Origin: Isoetes taiwanensis
Lineage: Eukaryota; Streptophyta; Lycopodiopsida; Isoetales; Isoetaceae
Assembly (NCBI GenBank): GCA_021234155.1
Contig: JAJEKV010000049.1
Coordinates: forward strand, 5,267,001-5,331,000
Direction: 5' to 3'
Length of the DNA stretch: 64,000 nucleotides
Below the pieces are notes generated by a model. That model was not told the DNA's origin and ran no database searches. It worked only from the letters and a program-made list of their open reading frames with translations. Positions within the stretch are counted from its first letter, which is position 1. Every line of letters starts with the position of its first letter. Below are positions 53,261-64,000 of the stretch, one piece after another. A program made the position numbers and the translations under genes.

Positions 53261-53925
53261 ATGTTACTTTAGGCTAGTTAATCACGTTTCTGTAATACCA
53301 AGTACATTTCAATACACATTTCAATATGTAGCATTATAACATGGGGTTTTTTTTGTGATTTTATACGCTTTTTGACATGGTTTTTAATTTTATATAATTT
53401 CATGGGCGTAATGCACGAGGCATACTAATCAGTATATCTAGAGTGCACACTGGATTCATATATTTGAATGGCATTTTATCTATAGTTTTGCAATGGTTTT
53501 GCCTTAGCATGTTTTTTTTCCTTAAAAACTTAATTAATTTAATTTTATGCAGTCCATGCAAGCAACGAGGCATTGAACTTTAGGGTTCAACTATAGGGTT
53601 CGTGGAGTGAAGGGGATTTAGAGAAGAGATACACGGTGAAGGGGATTTAGGGGATTTCTGGCAGTTTTCTCCTCGCTATGGCTTCCCCAGTTCTCTGATG
53701 GCTAGATTAGTAGCCTGATCCATCCCTGCAGCTGAAAAGGTGTCAAACGCAACAGCTTTATCAGCCTACTTGGGGCCATAGTATCCTGCCATAGTATCGA
53801 GCTCTTTTGTATCAGGTTATGACTGCCGGTACTGTTCTCACAAGCAAATCTTCTTCTTCAAATTGGACGAAAGGGCATTAGATGATGATTATGCAAATTG
53901 AAGCCTTGTTCTTTCCGCAGATCTG
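53261..53925. other. Intron-like or repeat sequence
   Basis: AT-rich to 53560, then GAAGGGGATTTAG duplicated (53610, 53639). The last 200 bases may hold decayed GCN1 coding sequence but I cannot fix a frame. Confidence 0.4.
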
Positions 53926-55240
53926 TCATCTGCATTGTTCTCCCTTTATTCTCGAGATCTTCCTGCAGGTAGTGGTGAAATTGACCCAAACTGGGTAGGG
54001 AGACAAGGCGTTGCCTTTGCACTTGATGCAGCTGCTGATATTCTTTCAAGCAGAGATATACCTGTGGTCGCAACGTTCTTGATATCAAGGGCTTTGGTAT
54101 GCAATTTTAGCTTTGACACATCAAACCTAAGTCCAATTCTGCTAACTGACATGATGAACAGCATTTTCTTTTGTTAAGCCTTGCTAAGTGTAATTTTCTA
54201 CATGCTAACGAATGACAAATAGCAATGATATTTGGCTTTGTTTTCATGTATAGAAACTGTGGAGAAGAAACTGCATATCGCATAACACTTCATTTTAAGA
54301 GTGGCTTCAACATCTCGGTTAGCTAATTAGATGACAAACGCAGTGAAGATCTTATTTGGGCATATTGATGTCCAAAGCGAGAAGCCTGAGAATTCTTTAA
54401 TCAGAAGCTTGTCTTTGTTTTATATTGCTTCATGTGGCATTTAAAAATGCATCAAATCTCTATGCATGTTTGGATGTGTTGGTCAACGTTGTATAAACTA
54501 TGCCGCAACATAGAAGTTTGGACTGGTTGCCATTTCAGGCTGATCTTAATGGAACCGTCAGATCCAAGATGGTAGAGGCGGGTATTGCAATCATTGACAA
54601 ACAAGCCTATGCTCCGTGAACTATGTCGTGGGGTTAATACAAGTGGACTAGTTGAGGTGAAGGTTTTCACATGCAATACCTTTTGTCTCACTATGTAAGC
54701 AATACTTGTAATTTTCTTTTACAGGTCCTTTCTGGATTGTATTCAAAGCATGTGCATGTCCGGGCGGCTTGTTTGGATGCAGTGAAACATGTGCCTATCC
54801 TGGCAAAAAGGGCATGCCCTTGTGTTCCACTCATAGCGAGTACTTTGTGGATTGCATTATTTGATCCTGATCAAGTAAGCTGGATACCAGGTGTTTATAT
54901 TAACTAGGAAGTTAAACCAAGATATACTATGTCCGTATACATCCATATTATATTATATTATATTTATATATTATGAATAAGAGAACTCCATTGCATTTAT
55001 ACCGTGATATGTCTCAGAGGGTCATTTGCAGAGGTCTTCAAGAGTTGTGGGACCTTTATGGTCATGAACTTGGGAATGATTATGTCGCTTGGTCTTTTGG
55101 GAGCACTTTCTCTTGAAAATTTAAATGTTCGACAAGGTGCCGCAGGTGCCTTGGCTTCGCTATGGAAGAGTATCCTAGCAAAGATTCGTGTAACTCACAT
55201 GCAATTTCTAGCTGCCTTGACTGCTAATGCTTTGTGAGGA
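53926..55240 (+). pseudogene. GCN1: GCN1-like (ILITYHIA) gene remnant with introns
   Basis: Four blocks match the HEAT-repeat translational regulator GCN1: LYSRDLPAGSGEIDPNWVGR, QGVAFALDAAADILSSRDIP and VVATFLISRAL (about 53930-54097, then GTATGC); ADLNGTVRSKMVEAGIAIID after TTTCAG (about 54539-54600); VLSGLYSKHVHVRAACLDAV and LWIALFDPDQ (54725-54873, then GTAAGC); and LNVRQGAAGALASLWKSIL (about 55115-55180). GCN1 activates the eIF2-alpha kinase GCN2 on ribosomes. The intact protein is over 2500 residues, so this is a small internal piece. Introns are kept, so it came by DNA duplication, not retroposition. Stops and shifts between blocks mark it as dead. Confidence 0.75.
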
Positions 55241-55965
55241 TTGAACATATTCAATGGTTTGCTCTGCAGGAGACACTCGTATTTCTCTTTTTTGATATGG
55301 AGCTATTTTGGCATGGGTGATACAACTTCTGTAGCAAAAAACGTATCATCTGGCACTATATTTTTTGCACTTTGTTTGGACAATAGGACTGGAAACTATA
55401 GTTTAGAATCTAATATCTTAACTGGAGGACTCCGTGATGTTGGAAGGCTACCTCCTTATCCTCTGCTTAATGTATATGCCATTATTCACAACATCTTGTC
55501 TCATTCTCATAGTTTGTACATTGAAATTAAAGTTCACATTTGAAATTCTGTTTGTACTGGTACTGCAGAGACTGCAAGGTAGCAGAATAACGGATTTTCC
55601 ACTTCCTTTCTTCTACTAGTAGTTGAAAGAATGTAAACGGGATTTGCCCCAGATGAAAGGTGAATCTATTTAACTATTTATGTAATGACTAACTTTCACA
55701 TGCTGAATACATGATACTTGTCATGTTGAAGCATGATACTTGTCATGTTGAAATAGGATATTTGTTTGATGAAATAGGATATTTGAAATTCAAGATACAA
55801 AGATGGTCCTATTTGCTGATCTTTGTAAAACACATGTCGATATGGAATTAAAACTCCTATTTGTATATTTCTTGGCTACATACTTACATAAACAGGCTTA
55901 ACTGGCCCATAAAGTTTACCTATGTTTGCTTTAGTTAGGGCCCGAAGGGCCCAAAAATTTTTTTA
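55241..55965. other. Stretch without a clear gene
   Basis: 55260-55370 may be one more decayed GCN1 exon (ISLFFDMELFW in one frame). The rest is AT-rich, with a duplicated GATACTTGTCATGTTGAA (55710, 55736). Confidence 0.4.
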
Positions 55966-55971
55966 ATATAA

Positions 55972-56417
55972 CAATCAACACACAACTACCATTAATATTA
56001 TTAACACAAACCATTGCATTTAACACATTTAAATTAAAATCCCCCTTAAACCCCCTTTGGTTTGGGTGCATATTCACACGGGGGGTTACTCCGGGCAACG
56101 AGAGCTGTCGGATGGGCATATTTGCCCTTTATTCCAAGATCTAGACCGTACATAGCAATCCTCGTTTGTGGGGTATGCATGTACAAGTTTTTGTGTACTA
56201 TATATTAAGGTTTACAAAATACTATAAGGTTTGAGAGAATGTACTTAATGGTGTTAATTTTGTACATGTATTGTAAATATATTTTTGGGGCTGCCCAACG
56301 TAACCCCTCGTGTGAATATGCACCCAAACCAAAGGGGGTTTAAGGGGGATTTTAATTTAAATATGTTAAATGCAATGGTTTGTGTTAATAATATTAATGG
56401 TAGTTGTGTGTTGATTG
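55972..56417. mobile_element. Long inverted repeat, foldback or MITE
   Basis: The left arm, 55972 to about 56099, starts CAATCAACACACAACTACCA; the right arm, about 56291 to 56417, is its reverse complement with only a few differences. Each arm is about 127 bases, with a spacer of about 190. Landmarks: CCCCCTTAAACCCCCTTTGG, GGTGCATATTCACACG and GGGTTAC. Short mirror-like frames on both strands are products of the arms. No transposase inside. Confidence 0.85.
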
Positions 56418-56769
56418 GTATGCAAATGGTTTGTGAATACACATTTCAATGCCACAATGCACATTGCAGAATTCACAATTCACAATTCACTAAACACAAT
56501 TCACAAAACACAATATGTCCAACTCAATGGTATCTGAACATAACATGGAAATAGAACTCTACATAGACATAACTGTTTCACATAACAGTTCACAAACAAT
56601 CATCATCAGCGTACAAGAAATTGAGTTCACAAACAAATTAATGTGTGTTTAAGTTTGCATCATTTGCTGAAAAGAGCAATTAATGTCCTGCTGTTACACA
56701 GCAGAAAGTGAGAACAAAAAAAACTTAGAATTATGTACCAAGAATTATGTACCAAGAATTTAGCAGCAC

Positions 56770-58220
56770 TCAATCTCCATTTACTTGTTCCAAATTCTGG
56801 AATATGACATGTCGAATTTGATCCCCTTCTTTCTTCATCCTTTTGTTCATTACCTCAGTCTCATAATATTCAATTTCAGGAATATCGGGTTGCAATGGCA
56901 AGTAATCCAGCTGAAGATCTTGCATGATACAAAAATTCCACAAGACACAAGTAGCATGGATTATTTTGGCTGCTCTACCAACATGGATAGGCAATGCCTT
57001 CAAAATTCTGAACTTTTCCTTAATGATACCAAAACCATTTTCTACACACACTCTACCTCTGCATATCCTTTTATTAAATCTGCCATAGGCTCCCTTTCCA
57101 TCAGAGAAAACTTTAATCAGAAATCTTCGAGAGGGATATGCTGAATCCCCAAGCAGCATTTGTGGAATTGTAACAACCACCTCCTGATCAGTCATTTGAC
57201 CCTGACTAATCCTTTTTTGCCATCCAACAAGCAGTAGGCTCTTGCATAATCTGTTTGGCTGCAAACCTCTTGTATATCAGACTTTTCTTGAACTGATTAG
57301 CATCATGCACAGAACCAGCCCTATTTACACAAACATTAATAAAGAGTCTTTGGTGAGTAAGCACACCTTGCATAAGGCAGGAATGTCTTTTGTGCCTGGA
57401 ATAATAGTCATCCCCCTTGTCTTTGCTCCATGGTTTTCTGTACAAATATATATGAGATCCATCAATAGCTCCAACGTATACCTGTTGCATCTTCAAAATC
57501 TTTGTTTATGTCCAACAATCTTTGGCCTGTTGGTAAAGCAATGAACCTCTTATAAAGCATAGTCTTGGATGCCAAAACAAGAGTTATTTTTTTCGTGTAT
57601 TTCTGCACAGTAGCTTTACCTACATAAAATCTTTGACCTACATGCAGGGGTTTCTCACCATGTGCTAAGAAATAAAGCACCATGGCCACTACTTTTCTGG
57701 GATCAACAGGCGGTCTGACCTTCATTCCAGGTCTGATTAAGTAAGGCACAATTAGGCCAACTAAATTCTCAAATGCAGCCCTCTTCATCCGATAGAACTG
57801 GTGCCACATATCATCCTCAAAAGAGGGGAGGCAAATCCAAGCGTGATTATCAATGTTGTCCCACTGTGTTGTCTGCCTTGGACATACCCAAAATCTTCGG
57901 GGAGGCCTCCTTAATCTCAAACAAGCTGCTAGGAAGAGTGTGGATGCTGCACACATGTAATTAATGTTATCTTCTACATCTGCATTCTGCTCTAAAATGT
58001 CCATTGACCCATCTCGTTCGTTTTCTTGTATCAGATGTAGACAGTAGCTTTGGAAAGCCAAGCCGAGTTGAATAGCCCTCAAAAGCATGGAAATCATGCC
58101 CAAAATGACCGGATCCATCAAATAATGCCAATCCCGGCCGAGAAATCTGATTGTGGAGTTGAGATTGAAGAAAAATGGCTGCAGAACACAAAATATGGGA
58201 CAACAGAAACTGGAAAACAA
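56770..58220 (-). pseudogene. PIF/Harbinger DDE transposase
   Basis: On -: CLPSFEDDMWHQFYRMKRAA and VPYLIRPGMKVRPPVDPRKV, then LYFLAHGEKPLHVGQRFYVG (helix-turn-helix region), all in 58220-57462. After a shift near 57480 come VGAIDGSHIYLYRKPW (first catalytic Asp), NVCVNRAGSVHDANQFKKS, and after another shift near 57240 LLGDSAYPSRRFLIK and VCVENGFGIIKEKFRIL (region of the last catalytic residue). The order is that of DDE_Tnp_4 transposases, and all key residues are there, but two shifts break the gene as read. It is divergent from the Myb/SANT gene at 63.3 kb, the usual partner in such elements. Confidence 0.85.
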
Positions 58221-58469
58221 TGATATGGGATATTTCGGTACTCACCAGGAGGCGAAATCTTGACTGTGGGATAATTCGAGCTTGGAGCTGGCGCCAAGGA
58301 AGAGGCGGGAAGAAAAATCCTGGTGGATTCCCTCCCTTTCCGGTGGATCTCCCTCCTAACGGGCCAGTTAGAGGACGAGAGACATTTGTCTCTCGTCCAT
58401 CTCTGAAGGCATACGGTATATTTTTTATCTCTCGTCGTAGATAAAAAAAATTCGTGCATGTGGCTAACC

Positions 58470-58485
58470 TAAGAGAGAGAGAGAG

Positions 58486-58519
<34 letters not shown>

Positions 58520-58529
58520 TTTATTATGT
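58470..58529. repeat. (GA)n-(GAAA)n microsatellite at LINE end
   Basis: AGAGAGAGAGAGAG passes into GAAAGAAAGAAAG before TTTATTATGTC. On the - strand it is the (CTTT)n tail of the LINE that ends here. Confidence 0.8.
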
Positions 58530-58566
58530 CTATGGGAGGCCTCAAAGGCCTATTAGACAAAACCAC

Positions 58567-60424
58567 TTAAACATCTTCATAAAATAATAGATGAGTTTCC
58601 AAATCCTCATCTAGCTCATCACTCTCACTCAAACTATCTGAATTATCAACATTAACAGTAGTGTGAGAACTTAAACAAGTATCCCTATGTTGGAGAAGTT
58701 CAATCAAATATTTTCCCAACATATCACTATTAAGTGTAAAAAGAATGGGTAGATCGTTATAATGAATACCGTGTTTATCTCGAATTGCTTCATAGGCCCT
58801 ACATCGAAGCAATGTATGATATTCATCCTCCACCTGGTTTGAGTCACATACCTTGCAGTATCTTTGATCTCGTGGTATGATATGCCCCCATCTCCCCACT
58901 TCTACTCCCAAATGGTGGGAGCTAAGACGGATCCTGCAGATAGAATGTCTCTTTTGTATTGAAATATTTTCCTGTAAGTGTGTAGATGGCGTCAAATTCG
59001 GATTTATGCTTTGCTTGTATAAAATCATCTTAGTTTTGGGCTGCCTCCACATCTTCATAAGTATCTTCTTAGAGATCCATTGTCTTAGATCCGAGTCAAC
59101 CAAGATCATTTCATCCCATTGGATATCCCATTTTTGGAGCCATTTTGTTACATCATGTAATAATCCTTTCTCTTTACTTGATATCAAAGCTTTGTGAGCA
59201 AGCCGAGATTCATCCAATGCCAACACCTTCTTGAGGTACATAATACACCTCAAAATAGCTTCTCCCTCAAGTGGCATTAGCCCACTTTCCGTCAACATCA
59301 TAGGGTAAGGTGTTTGAGCTTTCACTCCCAACTCAAGCCTTAAGAACTTCTTCAAGACTTGTTCTATATTATCCCATAGACATTGCGGAATGCTTGGCCC
59401 CCAAATTTCAGATCCATATAGGATTACACTTTGCACAAGTGACTGATACAGCTTTACTTTAAGGTTCCAAGACCATAAATGAGACCTCCTACACATGCTA
59501 TGCAATGCATATAAGGCTCTTTGCCCTCCATCAACTCGTTGTGAAATACACATATTCCATCTATGATTCCTGCTGAAAATAAGGCCCAAGTATTTATGAG
59601 AATCACATATACTCACAAGACTCCCTTTATATCTGAAAATAGGTTCCTGTTTGAGAGCACCAACCGTCATAACACTTGTCTTGTCTAAGTTCACTTGCAT
59701 GCCTGTTTGATCACAAAATGCAGCCAATCCATCTAGGTGTTTTTGCATGTGTTCTTTTGATCTTGCAAATATAACAACATCATCGGCATACATCAATAAC
59801 TGTACAATGTAGCCATGTACTTCAGTACCTCCTGGGCAATTATTATGTAGCCAAGCCTTTAGACCATCAATGAACAAGCCAAATAAGGTGGGAGACATCG
59901 GGCAACCCTGTTTCACTCCAATGTCACTTTCTACATGGGCTGAAACATCTAATGAAAAAGGTTGTGATAATTCTACAAGCACCTTCTCATAGAGCACCTG
60001 TACTGCCGTTCTAAGCAAGCGTTTCTAGTCTTTCCCATAATTGCACACGTGGAACCTTATCAAAGGCCTTTTTAAAGTCAACGAATGCCACATACACTGA
60101 TTTTTTTGTTCCTTTAACATTATCAAAGACCGTTTTCAACACCAACAAGTGGTCCAATGTGGATCTGCCCGGCCTAAAACCAGCTTGCGTTACTGCCCTT
60201 TTTTGATTGACTTCTGCCCATAAGCTCAATTTTTTCTCCAAAATAGATGCTAAAAGTTTTGAGAACAAATTACTTACCGTAATTGTTCTATAGTTACTTG
60301 CATCTTGTCTAGATCCCCTTTGAATATCGGCACCACTGTTCTCGCACCAATCAAGCGGGAAGCCTTGTGCCAATGCAAGGTTAAACATGCAGTAATGATA
60401 GGAACAACACTTGGACCTGCCCAT
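58567..60424 (-). pseudogene. LINE 2 reverse transcriptase
   Basis: 60424-60011: ASNYRTITVSNLFSKLLASI, QAGFRPGRSTLDHLLVLKTV, VAFVDFKKAFDKVPR. After a shift near 60015: GVKQGCPMSPTLFGLFIDGL, the catalytic LLMYADDVVIFARS (about 59780), TGMQVNLDKTSVM, YLGLIFSRNHRW, and the tail with RYCKVCDSNQVEDEYHTLLRC, a zinc-finger-like Cys/His end. This branch is unlike the plant L1 copy at 29-32 kb and closer in motifs to jockey/CR1- or L1/Tx1-like elements. The polymerase frame after the shift is 483 residues without a stop. Confidence 0.85.
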
Positions 60425-60479
60425 TTTAGATGTTCAAAGACTAAGAGAATTCAGATCTGGTGCTTTACCATTTGATAAC

Positions 60480-61800
60480 GATGTAATGCCATCCTTTACC
60501 TCCTCCTCTTTAATTACCAATGTCGATCTCACAATGTTTGTGTTGGTCCGCATTGTGGTATAGAGCCATTACATATTGCCATAGCTCCTCCGCTTCAAGT
60601 GGAATATCATTGCTTTTAGTCTTCTTAAGGCCATTCCGAAAAGTTTAGGCTCGTCTAGATATCTTTGACACAAAATCTGTTTGCCTTTGCTTGATATATT
60701 GCCTTTTCTTACACCTTATAACACGCTTATAGCGGCTGTTTATAGTGCATTTTAAGATGCCTGATCACATGTTTGCCAGCGACGCTTAGCATCTCGGCAT
60801 TCTCGGTCGAACCATGCTCTACATGGTAGGCCTCTGCGTGCTCTTTGAGAGATAAAGATCTCTGTCTTTGCATCCTCTAAAAGCTTTACTAGTTGGTTGT
60901 TCATGGCATTCGGACCCCCTTCCCATTGTAAATTGGCTGCCTTGTCTTCAACACAAGAGGCGGTCGATTATGGAGATGAGGCTTCGAAAATATTTCTTTT
61001 GCTTATATATTGATCTTTGATAACAGGTCGGTCAACCTTTAGAGAGAAATGCAATGGGTTATGGTGCGATTCAAGTTCTTCATTCCCCTCTTTTGTAAAA
61101 TCGATGACGTCACACAATAATTCTTACGCCATAACTAAATAATCTACATGCTTCTTGCTCGACAAGTGTTATTCATGGAATGAGGAAATCGGCCCATTAC
61201 ATATTATCAAATTTCTTGTTTGCCACATAATTCGAGAAACCGCCGCCCACTTTTAGTAGTGACAGTTAGATCCTTTGACCGTCTTCTCCTTCCCCGAGAT
61301 TTGCATATCATGATCGTCCATCTCTTCCAGCCACAATGGGTCCTTATCCCCCGTGGTGGAGTGAAGTAGTAGAGTGCCAATCCTACTATTAAAATCACCC
61401 TCCTCGATATTATCTTGCCTCGTGCTTGGAAATCCATGATGTCCTATTCCAAAGCAAAGAACAAGTCATCCCGATATGCATCGATTCATTGAATATGTTT
61501 TGTGTGCTTGAGAGCAAAATAACATACCGCCATGAAATCAAGGGATATGTGATCCTTTTATTTTCAGCCAAATGTCTTGTTGGTTCTTATCCTTTCTAAT
61601 ACGTGATTAAATCTTTGCATCTTTGGTCTAACAAAGCAAGCTAGGCCACCATTGCCCGATCTCTGTGTCTCAATCTTATATTTTTCTTTGAATATATCAT
61701 CTCGAATCCCTCAATACAGGAAGAGCATACATATCATGTTCCTTAGTTTCCACGAAACACATAACATCCACTTTCTCTAGAATTGTATACATGCTAAGAA
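60480..61800 (-). pseudogene. LINE 2 endonuclease, decayed
   Basis: The clearest motif is EGDFNSRIG near 61385-61410, the GDFN.R.G of AP-like LINE endonucleases, followed by HDMQISG. CG-rich with many stops and shifts; full extent uncertain. Confidence 0.55.
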
Positions 61801-61859
61801 CTTTGTCAATAGTCGGTAGGTTAATATTCGCACCGCTATTCGTAAGCCTCCATAAGTAC

Positions 61860-62282
61860 CTATTCAAAAACAACCTTCCCTTTGAGCCATTTCACCTTCT
61901 GGTTATTTTGTTTTGCCTCTTTAAACTTTGCCAGCTCCTGCTTCTTTTCCTGCAACTGATCTTTTGTAAGATCATCGTTAACCCAAATGAATTTGCCTTT
62001 CAATGTATGCCTCTGCTTTAAAACCTGAAACCTATCCTCTTTATTGACAAATTTAAACAAAATATGCCTTGTTCCATGATCACGTGAACCAATTCTCGAA
62101 AGCTTGAAGAAATCCGTTGTTACTTGCATTTCTTCTGCGAAAAATTTTGAAACTACCTCTTTCGTATTCTCCTTGTCCTGCTCAGGCAAGCCTACAATTC
62201 GAAGATTTAAAGCCCTTTGCTTTCTTTCCTGTGTCTCCACATATGATTCAAATGCTTGCTTTAATTCATAGAACTCGTGCAT
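61860..62282 (-). CDS. LINE 2 ORF1-like protein
   Basis: A 140-residue frame: ERKQRALNLRIVGLPEQDKE, SRIGSRDHGTRHILFKFVNK, EDRFQVLKQRHTLKGKFIWV and NDDLTKDQLQEKKQELAKFK. This is the layout of the RRM and C-terminal domain of L1-type (Transposase_22) ORF1 or of related LINE first proteins, which bind RNA. A coiled-coil start (upstream of 62282) is in another frame. Unlike the DUF4283-type ORF1 of the first LINE, so the two LINEs belong to different clades. Confidence 0.65.
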   Translation of the reverse strand: MHEFYELKQAFESYVETQERKQRALNLRIVGLPEQDKENTKEVVSKFFAEEMQVTTDFFKLSRIGSRDHGTRHILFKFVNKEDRFQVLKQRHTLKGKFIWVNDDLTKDQLQEKKQELAKFKEAKQNNQKVKWLKGKVVFE

Positions 62283-62786
62283 CTTTGTTCTTCAGTTCTT
62301 GTCTCAGTAATTCAACAATTTCAGATTTTACCTCGGGTCAATCTCATTTCGTATCTCACGGAAGTTTGTTTTAGTGATTCATTTCACGGAGAAGGTGTTG
62401 GATTTCTCGCCATTAATTTCTCCTCGCGAGATCTTGCCTCTGCCTGAATGCTATGAGTTCATTCGGAATAGTACTCAATGAAATTTCCTCGATTGCTTTC
62501 TGAGTTGGAATCTTCCTCTCGCCTTTTGTCTGGAGTCCCGCTTCTTCCGCGTGCCATAGCAGCCTACCTTAACTTGCAACCAAGTCACCGGAGAGCAACT
62601 GGCTGAAAATACCCGACCGGAAAATTACAATTACAGATACCTAACAGATCCAAACCTGGTCATGCCATATCTTGTTAGAAAGGTCTCTCGGAATCAGCTT
62701 TCCAAAGAGCCCAAGCACGTGCCAATCTAACACTCGAGAGAGTTATGGCTGTTGAACTTTCACCTCCGAAAACCCTAGAAGGTCCG

Positions 62787-62891
<105 letters not shown>

Positions 62892-63309
62892 GCTGGCTAC
62901 AATCGACTTAGAGATGACAGAGACAACATGGGAGATGGGAGATGGGGGAGGGAGAGATGGGTGAGAGTGGGAAACCCAACTCTCACCTCGAGAGATGATT
63001 CGCCTTAATAGCCGTTAAGGCGTTTTTGCCCACTAACCAAACAATTAGCCTTAATTTTATTTGCTGAAAAACCGCCCGAAAATGTTTCCCACCGAAAACC
63101 GGGCCATTTTTTTCGCTTCTTGATCTTCAAGGCCGCCCAATTCTTGCTCAGAGTATCCAATTTCTCGAAGCAATCAGCCAATTACGATCCAGGTATTCAT
63201 CAGATTACGCACGCATTTGCATTCTATTTTTCGTGCATTCATTCATTAAGTTTTGATCCTCAATTTCGTTTTAAGTCATCCTTATTCCCAATCAATTATT
63301 TGGATTCAG

Positions 63310-63867
63310 ATGTCTAAGGCCTCTCGATCTGCTTTGCCAGCAACCAGCAAACCTTTCGTGCCTCCTCGAGTTGAAAAAATGGCACCAAGAAGGACCCGGA
63401 AAATGACAGGCCAGTTCTCCATGGATGTGCAATTGGAGACTAATTCTGAGCCAATTCCATCATCAAGACAGCCAAAGGAAAAGAGATCCAAGCGTGTATT
63501 GAGCGAAATTCAGGCATCCTGTGATATTGTGAGTGAATCTTTAGAACCTGATTCTGCTTTGGCTATTGTTGTGCATGAGAAGGAAAATTCGAAAGTGATG
63601 GACATAAAGAATAGGAAGTCTCCTGTGCAATGGACAGATCAGGGTGTCTCCACATTCCTCAATCTCCTGAACGAGATGAAATTGGTAACCAATGGCACCC
63701 TCAACCTCTCCAACACACAATGGAAGGAAATTATGATCAAATTGCAGCCCTTTGTTGGGGGTTTAGTGGAGCTGAGACAACTAAAGAACAAATGGGATAA
63801 GCTGCAAGCTAAATTTAAAGATGAGAAGGAGGCTAAATTTAAAGATGAGATTCAAACAATAATGTAA
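63310..63867 (+). CDS. PIF/Harbinger Myb/SANT-like DNA-binding protein, start
   Basis: The frame starts MSKASRSALPATSKPFVPPR; I prefer this ATG at 63310, since the relative at 53038 starts at the same place. A basic leader (RRTRKMTG, KEKRSKRVL) is followed at about residues 110-175 by the Myb/SANT-like domain: VQWTDQGVSTFLNLLNEMKL, LSNTQWKEIMIKLQPF and LRQLKNKWDKLQAKFKDE. In PIF elements this protein works with the transposase to bind the transposon ends. A 24-base duplication (GCTAAATTTAAAGATGAG twice, 63808 and 63832) precedes a stop at 63867; another frame stays open beyond it (NPSSPVMPEIPINRTPTEN), so a shift near 63850 or a splice is likely. The gene continues past the window. Confidence 0.75.
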   Translation: MSKASRSALPATSKPFVPPRVEKMAPRRTRKMTGQFSMDVQLETNSEPIPSSRQPKEKRSKRVLSEIQASCDIVSESLEPDSALAIVVHEKENSKVMDIKNRKSPVQWTDQGVSTFLNLLNEMKLVTNGTLNLSNTQWKEIMIKLQPFVGGLVELRQLKNKWDKLQAKFKDEKEAKFKDEIQTIM

Positions 63868-64000
63868 ACACGAAAAATCCGAGCAGTCCAGTGATGCCAG
63901 AAATTCCAATCAATAGGACACCAACAGAAAACCAGACAGATTCTTCAAGTCCTAGATCAGCTGCATGTAATCAGCCTGGAGTTTGTGGAAAACCTACAAG

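Overview
The window looks like repeat-rich, gene-poor nuclear DNA of a land plant. Support comes from intron-interrupted genes, a plant L1-type LINE with a DUF4283-like ORF1, LTR elements primed by plant initiator tRNA-Met (TGGTATCAGA), a PIF/Harbinger transposon, a 2-oxoglutarate dioxygenase exon and a GCN1-type fragment. A seedless plant (fern, lycophyte or bryophyte grade) is my best guess, because bacterial-type DNA-methyltransferase genes and DUF7869-type genes appear beside plant-type elements. That guess is inference. No rRNA or tRNA gene was recognised.

Layout. 0-2.6 kb: a broken DUF8039-type transposon gene, an ARM-repeat scrap and a dioxygenase first exon. 2.9-4.8 kb: tandem copies of a dispersed repeat here called R1. 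5-7 kb: AT-rich sequence with a 119-bp tandem duplication. 7-8.5 kb: a retrocopy of a LINE in antisense, with poly(A) and a 15-bp target duplication. 9.1-10.4 kb (-): unrecognised exons and an FCP1-like HAD phosphatase remnant. 11-14 kb (-): a DUF7869-type gene and a proline-rich ORF. 14.4-25.4 kb: the most unusual part. It holds two broken genes facing tail to tail, one on + (about 15.5-18.2 kb) and one on - (19.6-23.7 kb). Each joins a ParB-like domain to a methyltransferase-like domain; the + gene is clearly of the bacterial N4/N6 type. Their introns and flanks are full of short perfect or near-perfect palindromes of two families. 25.5-28.6 kb: A/T-rich minisatellites.

28.8-35.6 kb (-): a nearly full-length L1-type LINE with poly(A). 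35.8-44.8 kb (+): a second DUF7869-type gene, with an acidic repeat and a DUF8039-like module in front. Its middle part is present three times, the copies separated by two 1.48-kb LTRs with adjacent primer-binding sites. 45.8-46.7 kb: a Ty1/copia gag remnant. 47.7-50.2 kb: R1 copies in reverse. 50.2-51.9 kb: a Ty3/gypsy remnant. 52.5-53.3 kb: a Myb/SANT fragment of a PIF element. 53.9-55.2 kb: a GCN1 remnant that keeps its introns. 56.0-56.4 kb: a long inverted repeat. 56.8-63.9 kb: a PIF/Harbinger element with divergent transposase (-) and Myb/SANT (+) genes, with a second LINE lodged between them in a GA tract.

Almost every coding region carries frameshifts or stops. Small indels are denser in CG-rich stretches than in AT-rich ones, so some apparent lesions may be assembly errors rather than biology. 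Exon limits are read by eye.
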